Shown piece by piece: positions 21,151 to 32,409 of a stretch of DNA of 64,000 nt; within the stretch, counting starts at the first letter, position 1; each line of letters begins with the position of its first letter. Origin of the DNA: Xiphias gladius (taxonomy: Eukaryota > Chordata > Actinopteri > Istiophoriformes > Xiphiidae); NCBI RefSeq assembly GCF_016859285.1, contig NC_053408.1:12657213-12721212 (forward strand). Reading direction: 5' to 3'. A program made the translations under genes and the position numbers. The notes under the pieces were generated by a model that did not search any database, was not told where the DNA came from, and saw only the letters and a list, made by a program, of their open reading frames with translations.

Positions 21151-22570
21151 ATACACGTATTTACATATGCAACATATGATATTGGGGAGAGCGTGTTGCA
21201 TTTTTTTCTAGGTCAATGAAAACATCAATATTTTGCCCCCACTCTTTGCACAATAATTTTTGTACAGTCCCTAAATACGTTCCGCTTCAGCCGATTTGGA
21301 GTCAGGACCCGGGGTCAGTATCACGATAAGCTTCTTTATAATCCACTTTGATTTCGGGTGACAGATGCTCATTTCTGGTCACTACTGATGCCAGGGCGAA
21401 TGGTAAATAAACGGGCTGAGGGTAAACAGATAAAACACACTCACGGTTCAGAGCAAATCAGGCCTCAGATGTGCTCAAAGCTCGCAGCGGACTCGCTATC
21501 TCAGGTAACACACACAAAAAAAAGCGGGTCACAATGACGAGTACAAAGGCATGGCAGATGGAGGCAGGCTTCTCTGAAACGATACTAGCAGCCATGGCCT
21601 CGGTGCAGGTGTTTACATTACATTATTTCCTTATGTGTACACAGGCGCTTACTGGCATATGGTGGCCGGTTGTTGGGCACAGAACAAAAAGGTAAAGGAC
21701 GCGGCAGCGAAACGACGGGGACAAAGGGAAAACACTCGGATTGGGGAATGAAGGAGGAGGCTCATTAATTAGCCTGCTGCTGGGAATTTGAATTCAGTGG
21801 ATGTGGGCTGCTAAATTGCCATGATAAGCAGAAAACACACACACACACAGCTTTCATTTGATTCTCCCATTTATAGCAAACTAGAAATTAATTGAAGTGC
21901 AAATAAATGGCTATTTCTGAATTTCTCAGTAATATACAGGGAAAATGTGGCTATGAAGATAAATCAGACCTTTTTAAAATCCAGCACCAGTCTCATCAAA
22001 GCCGGAGCGTCCCTGGCTTTGGCATCGTGGCAACGTTAATCTCAGGTGAAAAAATACCAGCAATCAGACGCGACCAAACATCTCTACATCCACAGTGTAT
22101 TTGCAAAGGCGCATCGTATCGTTCGTCTAAAATCCGGGAATATCTTTTTGTGATATGCGAAAGCTTGAGATGGGCCGTTACGGTGTAGCGTCTTATTCCA
22201 GCCCAGTGTGCTGGGATGGATGGGGAGTCTCCTGGACGGGCAGGGTGGATCAGAGATGAGGGGTGTGTGTGAAATGAAAAGTGAAATCAACCAGACTACG
22301 TGCTGTGGGCGGAGGAGGAGGAGAGGGGGGGGGGAATTATGGCATCCTCCTCTGCTCACCCCACAACACTGAATATTAATCCACTGATGCAGCGTCACAG
22401 AGTCAGTGATGGGAGAACCCCACCCCCATCTCCGCTTTGCAGAGAACAAGAGTTCACAAATTAGCCAAATTAGGTTTTCAAAACGGAAATATGCGATTAA
22501 GGAGTGAAGGGGACCATCAGATGTGTTCATTAGGAAGTAAACACTCAAACATTCAGTGACAAGAGAGACA

Positions 22571-22576
22571 TTTATT
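22571..22576 (-). terminator. Probable kif22 polyadenylation signal
   Basis: TTTATT on the plus strand is AATAAA in the sense of kif22, about 160 bases after its stop codon. Confidence 0.6.
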
Positions 22577-22732
22577 AAAAGCAATAGTGCGCCATCAGCT
22601 GGAACACATTTGTAACTACAAAAACATCATAAAACAAAGCATAAATGAAAAATTTAAGTTTCTGATAGAAAATATACACAGTAAACATGCGTTTGATTTA
22701 AAACCAACGTTAAAAAAAAAAAAAAAAAAAAA

Positions 22733-23905
22733 TCACGTTCCCATGGCACTCAGGATGTTTGCCTGAAAAACAAAACAAAAACAAATACATTATGCCTTAT
22801 AGGGTAAAAAAAAACAAAAAAACAAAAAAAAAAAACCCTGGCATCGAGATCGATTCTCACTTAATGACTTAATTTGATTCATTGGTGGAGAGAAATTCCA
22901 TGTTGCATGGTTGTTATCATCAATTGTGTACACAACATCTGTTGCAGTGTAAATCAGTCATTCATTAATTGTACACATATGTGAAATGTGAACAATGGAA
23001 ACACTACAAAACACAATGAAGATGACAGTAACACCAATAACGAGAGCGCAGCTGCATTTAAACCCCTGCAACTTCCAAGTTAGCTGGACCCGTTCTAAGC
23101 TATAACTAAGTGGCAGAGCAGCGGCCCCTTATGTTTAGCAGATGCAACATTTACAATGTACAATTTATTTGCATGCTAGCATGCTATCATTTGCTACGTA
23201 GAACAAAACATTGCTTCTAAGCCTGATAAGTGTGATTGCTTGCAGGTATTTAGTTTTAAACCAAAGAATTTTTGACCTAATGATGGTGCTCGATAAAGTC
23301 AGGCCATCACTACAGATATTACAGTTCATTCTGTGGAGTACATGGATGGCAATCCATCTAACAGTTGTTGAGATCATTTAGTCTGGACCAAAGTGTTGGA
23401 ACAATTAACCAATAGACATGGATAATCATAGAGCCATGCTCTCAGCGTGGCTAAAGAAAAATTCGGGACTCAGCTTACCTTCATGAAGGAGGAAAATCTC
23501 TTTCCTGTCATACCCTCAACTTTTACCAGATCTTCCAACTGCAAAACAAAAAAATCATACTTAAAGTCACCCCAAGTAAATTCAATCGCCTGAAGTCAGA
23601 GAAAGGTTAAAGACAAGGTGTGGTTGTGGGGTGGGTTACATGATAAAACAAGAGCTATTTTCTCTATCGACCTTTGTGAAGTGACCATGGATCTCCCTCC
23701 AGCCCAGGATGAGCTTTGCCTTCTTGTCGCCGATCTGCTGCAGACCTTTCAGCTCTTTGAGGGAGCCGGTGTTGAGAATGTGCAGGATTTTCTGCCTGGA
23801 CTGCTCTAGCACAGATGTGTCAAGTTGGGACTCCCAGCCATTCTGTATTATATTCTCTTTACCATCTGGAAGCTGAGTGAGAAACAATAAATACAGATAA
23901 AGATA

Positions 23906-23944
<39 letters not shown>

Positions 23945-24875
23945 ATACTACATTTACTATTAGGATTTTTTTTTTTTTAAATAAACAAAAAAAACCAAAA
24001 CACAATTACAGAAAATATAGAGTACATTAAAATCATTTTTAACTGTCAACATTTATTTGTCTACATTGGCCTGGAAAGGAGGTTAATTATAGAGTGTCTG
24101 TCAAGTTAAAAAACAAACTGAAGCTAATGCACTGTGAGCTTGTATCTGATGCTTGCAATTCTGCAGATATGTCAAACTAAGCACAGCCAAGGCTCGGATG
24201 CACACCTCAACCTGGTCTGAAAGCTTCTTCTCTTTCTTCTTGACGCACACAGACTGTTTTTTGACAACTGCAAGCTGCTGAAGAGGCTGAAGCTGGCACA
24301 CTAATAGGGAGGAGACCACATATACAGTTCATGTTAAATTCATATAATGCTACACATTAAAACACAATCTGTTAATTACACAATCAGTTAAGGAGGCCAG
24401 TGTTTCCCCACAGAATTAGGTTTTTTTAGAATTACATATTTAGTTTGGAGAAAAAACAAAATAGAGTTTCAAAGACAAATACATGACAGGTCCCAAGGAA
24501 AGTTATCTGGCTCACGCTCTGAGCTGCTGAGGGGTGTAAAAATAATTCCTCCTCATTGTCATTTGATATATTTTCTGGCTCCTATATTGTAGACTGAGCT
24601 CTTATATCACATTGCAGCTCATCATTAGCTCCAGTGATTCAACATGAAGGAATTGGTAAGTGACTACTCTCTAGAGAAGCATGAACAATAGAGGATTACC
24701 AAGGAAAGAGGTTTTCCAAGGTCATTTTTTTTCCCATATACTAAAATTATTCAAGGGCAATTTTTAGGATAGTAGTATCTGATACGACTGCAGTCTTAAA
24801 GTGGCGGTTCTTTGGATTCTTTCAGCTAAATTCCTACAACTTAAGTTTAAATTAGTGTTATTTCTTGGATGAATA

Positions 24876-24914
<39 letters not shown>

Positions 24915-27900
24915 ACGTAATTTCATGAAGTTCCAGTTACATCAATTTATCCATCGCTGTACTTTAACTGACCTTGTAGCGGTTGGACCACAGCCTGCTG
25001 CTTATTTTGTTTTGTGGCATTCGCATGTTTTCTTTGCAGAGGAGCCGTGTTGTTCTTGAAGATGGGCTCCTGTTTGGTACTGAACTTTTCTCCAGCCAAC
25101 TGACTGAGTAGTAGGGTCTTGCTCTCAAACTCCCTCTGTTTCTCTTTGAGTTCCTTTGGAAAAAAAAAGATGAGCAAGGTTGGCTATCAAATATCCAAGA
25201 GTTGATCGATCGGTACAGAGATCTGACTGTACCAGCGTTTGGTAAATCACATACGGACAGAAATTATGACAGAGACCAAGGCAGATCCAGGCGTGTATAT
25301 AAATGATCAAAACTTGTATTACGCAGAGGTACGTGTTTTTAAAGACTACGTTTTGATGAAGGTGTGCGTTTTCACCTGGATCTCCTTGCGAGACTGGGCC
25401 ACATCTTTCAGCATGGTGGTTCTATCTTTGTCCTGGCAGCTCATCATCAGCTTCTCCAGAGCTATTAGTCTGTCCATCACTGACGGCTCTGACAGGCTGA
25501 AAGAGCCACAAAACAAATCAAGAAAAGCAGGTAGACAATGAGTGGGGAGAGTATGGTGGCTTTGAAATGCACTCAGAAGTCCAGAGGTAAACCAGGATGA
25601 AAAAGAACATGTTGACGAGTATCCTACCCCAGACAGACTCGTACACCTGATAACATATGGCAAGAAAGCAGTGCTTGTCTGTCTCCCAGAGAGATTCCAG
25701 TAGGCACGGCAGCTGTAGCCAATTGGACCACTGCAGAGAGACTTGCTTTCAGCACAAGCTATAAAATCTTGGCCCAATGCTTTAAGGCTATGGCTTGTTT
25801 AATTTGCTGTTATATGGACACAGCAGAGGAAATTGAATTTGATGTTTCGCTTTTGGCGAAATGCATTTTCTCCAAGGTCAAACATCACAGTTCCCAAGTC
25901 TGATAAGCCAGACAACTAATCAAAAAGTCTGTGTGTGTGGTCTTTCACCTGTGAAAATGTGCAGAGGGTGAGGAACCATCCTGTTCAGCTTTCTTCTCCT
26001 CTTTCTGCCTTTTCTTCTGTGGCTCAGTGCCAGACCCCCCAGCCTCGTGGTCCTCTCTGGCCCGTTTCACTGGAGATGAAGGCAGAAGGGAAATTAACAG
26101 TTTAGTATTCAGTGCACTCAAGTTAAAGTGTTTCTGGGGTACTCTGGAGTTTGAAACAATTCAGATGACAATGGTACAGTGTCGGCCAGGGCTGCATCGC
26201 AGTGCCTGAATTAAAACCAAGGGAAGAGCAGCAAAATGTAACCATCAGAAATGTACTGAAGAAAATGCTATAGGAAAGAAAATGTATCAAAACTGCAGAT
26301 ATGTTGGCTACTGCATCCATCTTGCCCAGAGACAGCTTGTTGTTTACTCTTAGTCATCATCCTCTGGGATGTGACATAGGTGCCCCCGTTGGCCTTTGGA
26401 TCAAATTCTGTTAGAGCTTCCGTTTTTTCTAGCTATTCCATTTCTCTCTATACTTATAAGTCCTCTGAATGAAAAAGTTAGTGCTTTTCTCACTCACCTG
26501 GCAGCACAGGCACAGCAACAGTTTCTTGGGTGAACGGCTTGTTCACAATGAGCTTGGACTTGGCAGCAAAGTTGAGTGCACTAAATGTATCAAAGTAGTA
26601 TTTGTACTCTGGTGCAATATTGGTGATCATGACAGAGTGTGCAGAGCCACCCAGAGAGTCCTGTAGCAGCCGTGTTAATTTACTGTCTCTGTATGGCACA
26701 CGGAGGGCAGTGCCAGAGTTAAGAGAGTCCACCACTTTGCTCAGAGTGAAGAGAGACAGGTTAATGGCACCACTCTCCTTTAGGCGGATGCCCTGGTTCC
26801 CGGTGCGGCGGTTGTCTTCAGACCCAGCCAGGTCTACCAAGTACAGCTTGCCTGTCTGTTGTCGGTGGGGCAAGGCACACTGAGTCCGTACAACCTAGAT
26901 CATTGAGAAGATTAAGATTTGAGAAAGGGCAGTGACGCAAAGGTCAGACATGACAGAAACATAGAGGAGGGAAAAGAAAGAAACAAGGTTAGATGGGCAG
27001 CAAAAGAATCTGACATTACATATTCAGCACTACAACAGAACTGAAGAAGCCTTTCAAATGAGGTGAAATGTCTTCAAGAACCTCAAGACGCTCCAGTTGC
27101 CTTATATATAGCACTTAAAAGAACATTGGCAGTAAGTATGAATGCAGAAACGGGACAAAGTTAATAAAAAAGGACAGCAGACACCAGTATGTATCTCTCT
27201 CAGTGTAGTCCCAGAAAGCCCAGAGGTTGCTAGTGGGAGTGTTGCAAGAGAGAATTGATTTTAGCACCAGCTACCAAATCCTGGCCTACTGCTCGGAGGC
27301 CACGACCTGTTTAAGATGCTATTCGACTGTCCACTGTAGACCCATGCAGAGACCAGGTTAATAAATAAAACAGAGCAACTGTCGATGAGTACTATATAAA
27401 AAATATAAAAAAGTCTTTCTTCAGTATTAATCAAATTACATATCAAACCTTGATGAGGAGAATAGCGTGGCTGCGGCTGGAGCGCTGGTTTAGTTTAGTA
27501 GAAGCTGTAGTACGATTGAGACTAGCAGGGACAAAGTGTTTGTCAAAATCTGAGAAGGAGGAGATTTTTGTGTGAGTTAGGCCAGGGATAAGGATGTTCT
27601 TGTCCTTGTCCTCTCTGATTGGCAGATCCTGGGAGGTTGGCGATAGAAGATCTAGTACCTGAGAGAACAAAAGAAGGATGCAATGATGGACTGCACAATG
27701 TCAAATAATAAATACCCAAAGAGGATGTGCACAGTACAGAAACTTAAAAAAAGAATAATAGCTATAATTAAAACCTACAGTTCTATTAACAAATAAGTAG
27801 ACAAACAATAATAAAAGCAATAAAAGCAACACAGAGCTGGATAGAATAGGTATTTAAAGCTTTTAAAATGTGAAGAGAGGTTTAGAGGCACAGAGGGGGA

Positions 27901-29142
27901 GCATGGTTATCAGACGGCTTTGAATTAAATTAAAAAGTGAGTTGTTTTTTTTTTCTTCAGAGCAGAAAACCTGGTGTCAGGTAGAGGAGTGCATGAGCAG
28001 TTGAACTGAAGAGGTCTGTGTGTTTAAGTTTTTTTAATGGCTGTATTAGTGGTTTGCCAGCTGAAATGGGAAGGGTTGGGTGGAGACTGGTTTTGCTTAT
28101 GTTGTTTGCATGAAAAATGGTTTTGGTTTTCATTGACAAAATAAAAAGGTAATTTAACAGCTTATTTTCAATTTTATAAATGAAAAATTTTGAAATACTG
28201 GCAATGGGTCACAATATACTATGTATACAGCCAACCATTCATACCTTCTCATTGTAAATTTCCAAATAAGACATGCCAATACTGTAGTCCCATCCTTCAT
28301 CCTCAGCCTTTACTTTGACCAGATTGAAGACCTCGCGAACGGCTCGAGGGATCACGCCCGGCTGCTCTGAACTGCCCAACATGGTATGGGTCTTACCTAC
28401 GAAAGAGTTGGCAGAAAAAGTGCATTTTATATACAAATGAGTGAACTTTAGGAACAAATTGCCCCTACAAAAACATAATAAGAGGCCACAGAGTGCGCTC
28501 AGCAAAACTCAAAGTATTTTAATAGGTGAATTCAGAATATTAAATTGTAATATTTCATACCACCTATGCATATTTAAAAATCCCACTATTAATATTACAT
28601 ACATTTATAACATTAAGACAAATGTTTAATGAAAAAAGGAGACCGGGTGATACAACCAATTGAAGAAAATACAAGTTAACAAATGCAATATATGTAGCAC
28701 TGCTTTAACATACCTGCTCCTGTTGGCCCATAGGCAAACACACTGGCGTTTTGTCCATTCAGTATATGTGATAAAATGGGCTTCACTGATGAGAGGAAGA
28801 CCTCTTGCTGTGTCGTTTGCTCACCATGAAAAACGTCAAAACTGAAATAACACGGACAGCACTCTTAGAGTTTACTGTTGGACCATAATTAGAAATATTG
28901 ACGACAGGATAATTTGGAAATGAAAACTGTTCAGTTATTCCTGAGGACACTTACTGGTATTTGACTGTTTCGGTAGCATTCCTCCAGTTGATTATTTCCA
29001 GGTTCTGGGAGTCCAGGCCTCTCACACACGGACCCTCGCCTTTCTCATCTTGCTTGCCCATATAGGGTCGCAGACGAACCGCTACCCGAACCCTGGAGGT
29101 CTTTTTTGTTCCTCCATCTGGTACCGCAACACGCTGAGCCAT
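22733..29142 (-). CDS. kif22: kif22 (KID), kinesin-10 chromokinesin, complete
   Basis: Twelve coding exons, read right to left: 29142-28955, 28841-28714, 28396-28245, 27658-27449, 26894-26498, 26069-25949, 25496-25376, 25153-24973, 24300-24212, 23872-23672, 23538-23479 and 22762-22733 (TGA 22733-22735). They total 1878 nt, encoding 625 aa (human about 665). The product is a plus-end microtubule motor that binds chromosome arms and generates polar ejection force in mitosis. The N-terminal motor has [11 protein letters not shown], the P-loop GPTGAGKTHTM (about residues 99-109, split by an intron), switch I NQRSSRSH and switch II DLAGSE (247-252). A coiled coil follows ([12 protein letters not shown]). 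The C-terminal helix-hairpin-helix DNA-binding region includes [20 protein letters not shown] and [18 protein letters not shown]. The PGVIPR segment, affected in human skeletal dysplasia, is intact. An upstream non-coding exon is likely (29462 to about 29570). Confidence 0.96.
23905..23947. repeat. (AAAT)n microsatellite in kif22 intron
   Basis: About ten AAAT units between kif22 coding exons 9 and 10. Confidence 0.9.
24880..24911. repeat. Poly-A tract of 32 bases in kif22 intron
   Basis: Uninterrupted run of A on the plus strand, that is poly-T in the kif22 sense, between coding exons 8 and 9. Confidence 0.9.
25660..25820. repeat. Diverged intragenic repeat, copy 1 (kif22 intron)
   Basis: The stretch 'gcagagagacttgctttcagc ... 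acaagctataaaatcttggccc ... ggcttgtttaa' aligns by eye with 27200-27335 ('gcaagagagaattg...accagctaccaaatcctggcc...gacctgtttaa'). It is non-coding and its family is unknown. Confidence 0.55.
27035..27110. repeat. Dispersed 'gaagaagcct...gtcttcaag' repeat fragment
   Basis: The string 'actgaagaagcc', 'gaggtgaaatgtcttcaag' and 'gctccagttgcctta' closely matches a repeat tip common in teleost genomes ('gatgagaggtgaaacgtcttc'). It may derive from a Penelope-like or other retroelement end. The assignment is from memory. Confidence 0.5.
27180..27335. repeat. Diverged intragenic repeat, copy 2 (kif22 intron)
   Basis: Partner of 25660-25820, in the same orientation, in the intron between coding exons 4 and 5. 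It lies directly after the repeat tip at 27035-27110, so both may belong to one dispersed family. Confidence 0.5.
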
Positions 29143-29461
29143 CTTGGAGCTCTCAAAAACAAAAGGCCTGGATAATAACAAGCCAAGTTAGCCACGTATA
29201 ACTTCCGTTGGCGTTCCGTTAAAGTTTAATAATGCAGATTCCCAAACTTACTTAAATCTTTAATTAATCGCTAAATTACTTCAAAGAATTGCGATAATGA
29301 GCTAATCTTTACTTTATTAACGATGGTTTCAACCGATTAATAAAAAGCTAACTTGGCTAGGGTGAGGTTACGTTAGCCTTAGTCTTGCTCTCAAACGTTA
29401 GCCTCGCTAGGGTCAGTTGCTGCTTCCCCGATTTTATTGCAAATGTTTCATTAATGCTTAC

Positions 29462-29640
29462 CGATATTATTTGCAGACTCCCGGTACAAAATCTTTGTTA
29501 TTCTCCAAGTTTCACTTTTAGCAACATTGCGGACGCCGTCCTTTAACAATGGCGAACGACCCCCCCCTTACATCTAACGGAACACTTTTCAAATAAAGAG
29601 CGTTGCCACCGGAAACAACCATTAACCAATCAGATGTCGC
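29462..29640 (-). promoter_or_regulatory. kif22: kif22 promoter and non-coding first exon with CHR/CCAAT sites
   Basis: A donor (GTAAGC in the kif22 sense, plus-strand 29456-29461) would end a non-coding exon at 29462. It could splice to an AG shortly before the ATG at 29142. Upstream in the kif22 sense are TTTGAA (plus-strand ttcaaa 29588-29593), a match to the cell-cycle homology region, and a CCAAT box (29626-29630) about 33 bases further out. A GGCGCC motif lies near 29650. CHR plus CCAAT at this spacing is typical of late cell-cycle (DREAM/MuvB, NF-Y) genes, which fits a mitotic kinesin. No transcription start was measured. Confidence 0.55.
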
Positions 29641-29984
29641 TCAAACACTGGCGCCTATTTGACGCCTAGCGTCCATATTTTTTAGATTTATTCGTGTATC
29701 AAGTCGTCAACGTTATACTATATAAACATATATGTTTGCCTTTCAAAATAAGTAATTAACGTGAATAGTGAAGCAAAAGATATGTATTACAATTTTGCCC
29801 GATATACATTCAGCTCTGTATGCGATTGTGCCTTGCGCATTAAGTCGTGTCACCGCAGATCTTTACTACAAACACGTTAACTAGTGTCGCTTACTCAATC
29901 TATCGATGGACCATCCACATGACGTTTAAACAGCGGGAATGCGCAGTCTCGCAGAACCGAGCAGATCGTCACACAGTACTTCGA

Positions 29985-30135
29985 GTCCAAAATGGCGCTA
30001 TGTTTACGTCTCTGCATAATCGTTTTTTATCCCTAGCAAGTCTCATGGAGAGGTTTGGCGAATTTATTCCCCGGAAAAGATAATTTCACCTAACATTAAC
30101 TACAACAACACTGGTTCACGACAAACTGGAATACG
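29985..30135 (+). promoter_or_regulatory. pagr1: pagr1 promoter/first non-coding exon with YY1-like site
   Basis: CCAAAATGGCGCTATG (29987-30002) fits the YY1 consensus (AAAATGGCG) in the sense of pagr1, as often seen at transcription starts. A donor at 30136 (gtaatg) and an acceptor at 30424-30425 (catcaagcag) would join a non-coding exon to the exon holding the ATG at 30458. This is inferred from motifs only. Confidence 0.45.
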
Positions 30136-30457
30136 GTAATGACAACTACGGCACATATGTTGGCTAATAGTAATTGCTGTTTAGAAATAGCTGGTGGTCA
30201 GGCCTTACGATAGCAAGCTAGTTACGTCAAAACTGGATAAAACTACGTTTCAAATGTGGCTATGTTGACTGTTTAATATTCAGCAAAGTTAACAGCTGTC
30301 GTTGGGTTACCTGTTAAACGTTATACGCCTCATATTACTCTTGGCTAGCTCTCTCAAAGTCTTCTTAACCTCACATACCTATAGTTACGCTTGGGTGTAC
30401 TAAAATTTGTTTTTTCATCAAGCAGATCTGTGAATATAAAGTTCATCCGCAGTAAGG

Positions 30458-32252
30458 ATGCAGACCGAGGCCACAGACTCCTCACTGAGAGAGGGCATAG
30501 AGACTCTGGATGTGAAGGACACAGAAAAACCTGCAGCAGGCAAAGAGGAGGTGGGCAACACAGAGAAACAAGACACTGCGATGACAGCTACTACAGAGGA
30601 GGAGGACACTGCAACCAAGGATGAAGAAGGTAACTCCATTAAGAAACACAAATAAACTGAAGGAAGTAGGGAAATTTAGTATCTTCAGCTACACATCTTG
30701 CAGGCATAAATACAGTAGTAGGCAAGAGGTTTTACCGTTGAATATAACCATTATGAGTAAAGTAGGGAGTGATACAAAGGAATTAACAGTAAGCTGTATC
30801 TTGACTACAATTGCATAAGTAAAAAAACTGCAGGTTAGGCATAAAAATGTGTATTAAAGTAAGGAAAGTACAGAAGTGTAAGGAGCAGAAACATTGTGCA
30901 ACCAATGCATAAAAAATAATGTATAAGCAATCAAATATATAATTGTGTAAGTAATTACACATTAGGTCAATATTAATGAAGTGTAAATTAAGAGATTTCA
31001 GTCATGCATTTCTATTTGAGGCCTTTTGATTTAACAGCATTTATCAGTTTGAAAAGTGTTTCTTGCAAAAAAAACAAAAAAAATTTAAGTAAACACCAAG
31101 GTCTAAAAGTGATGCAAACATAATGTGATACATAAGTGCTATAATTCTGTTTAATGCATAATGAAATAAGGTTGTACTGTTATTCCTACCATTAATGTTT
31201 TTTTTACTCAACAGCTTTTGTTAAACTGACTTTTTTCCACCTTTTTGCTGCTCTCTCAGATGGAGACACGGATGCAGTAGGAGGAGAGGCACACAAGGAT
31301 GAACCCCAGGCAGACACAGGGGTGGATGGTGAAGAGGGAAAGCAGGCTGCCGAAGTGGACGGTGAATGGGAGCTTGCATACAGCGACGAGGAAATGGAGG
31401 ACCCCAAAAACTGGATGCCTCCTCCTGCTGAGATCAAAAGACTCTATGAGCTCCTCGCTAAAGGAGAGATGCTAGAATTGAACTTTGTGCCCCTTCCTAG
31501 GAGGCCCCCTACACCTGAACGTACCCCGTCACCTGAAAGAGATGACGAGGAAGAGGCGGCGAAGGAAAGGGAGAGGGAGGAGAGAGAGCGCAAGTCAGTA
31601 TTACTATTCTTCACAATCATTTCATTTCTAAAGATTTAGGTTTGTGTACTGGTTTTGCTTGAGAAGGCTCATGACTTTTTTTTTCCTTTTTTTTATTTTT
31701 CCCAGGCCTCCAACTCCAACTGAGTTTGACTTTGATGAGGAGCAAATGCAAGCCACTCCGAAAAATGCCTTTATCAACAGACGCAGAACACCAGGTGTGA
31801 TAGACATTGGACTGACAGTAACCACTGAGATTTGAGTTTTGAAATTTGCACTCCTGAACTGCTAAAGCTATATCAACTAATAGTGTCAGTTTAACAAAAG
31901 CTGTTGAGTAAAAACAAAATCAATTTTAACTTAGCTCATAACTGTTGGTTTTCATCATTGATGATTTGGTTTTTTTATTTATTTATTTTTATTAATTTTT
32001 TTTCTTTCTCTCCCAGGATCTTCAGCCCGCTCCTCTGTGAAAAGGGAAGCTCGGCTGGACAAAGTGCTGTCAGACATGAAGCGCCACCGCAAAATTGAGG
32101 AGCACATCATGCGTACAGGCCGAGATCTCTTCAAGAGTGACAAGAAGTTGGAGGAAGCCCTGTCTCCCAACAGCCAGAAGGAGCGGGAGAAGGAGAGGGA
32201 ACGGGACAGCAACCCCAACACCATCTTCTCCCCGAGACAGAGGAGATACTGA
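30458..32252 (+). CDS. pagr1: pagr1 (PA1), PAXIP1-associated glutamate-rich protein 1, complete
   Basis: Four exons: 30458-30629, 31260-31593, 31706-31794 and 32017-32252. They total 831 nt, encoding 276 aa (human 254). The protein is a subunit of the KMT2C/KMT2D (MLL3/4) H3K4 methyltransferase complex and partner of PAXIP1 (PTIP). The diverged acidic N-terminus is Glu/Asp/Thr-rich. The conserved core is [16 protein letters not shown] followed by LPRRPPTPE. The second conserved block includes [15 protein letters not shown] and [21 protein letters not shown], and the C-terminal tail ends FSPRQRRY, like human FPRQRKY. The chosen ATG opens the frame and is the first one after a likely splice acceptor. 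The gene is head-to-head with kif22. Confidence 0.95.
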
Positions 32253-32380
32253 AGTATTAAGAGAGATGAGGACTTGCCCAGAGACAGACAAGGACAATAG
32301 CTTTCCAAGACTTTCTCAAAACTTGAATTTTTTAATGTAACAAGTTTTGTATGTTTTTTATGTGTGTTTTGTATGATGGC

Positions 32381-32386
32381 AATAAA
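32381..32386 (+). terminator. pagr1 polyadenylation signal
   Basis: AATAAA about 130 bases after the pagr1 stop codon. It implies a short 3' UTR ending near 32400. Confidence 0.75.
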
Positions 32387-32409
32387 CATTTTAACCCTGG
32401 AGTAACCCT

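Larger units (their letters stand above)
20086..22570. other. prrt2 upstream region and kif22 downstream flank
   Basis: This is non-coding as far as can be read. It contains a (TAA)n run (20534-20560), a repeat remnant (about 20996-21150), and GC-richer stretches near 21300-21760 that could include the prrt2 promoter or first exon. A G-rich purine run occurs at about 22308-22335. The 166-codon minus-strand frame at 22084-22584 shows no domain. Confidence 0.45.

Noticed and set aside
22084-22584. Open frame of 166 codons (-) downstream of kif22
   Set aside because: The composition looks like translated non-coding DNA. It lies beyond the kif22 stop and spans the kif22 polyadenylation signal region. 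No homology was recognised.
29462-30457. A separate small gene from the + frame at 29847-30083
   Set aside because: The frame overlaps the presumed pagr1 promoter and first non-coding exon, has no similarity, and is best explained by chance.
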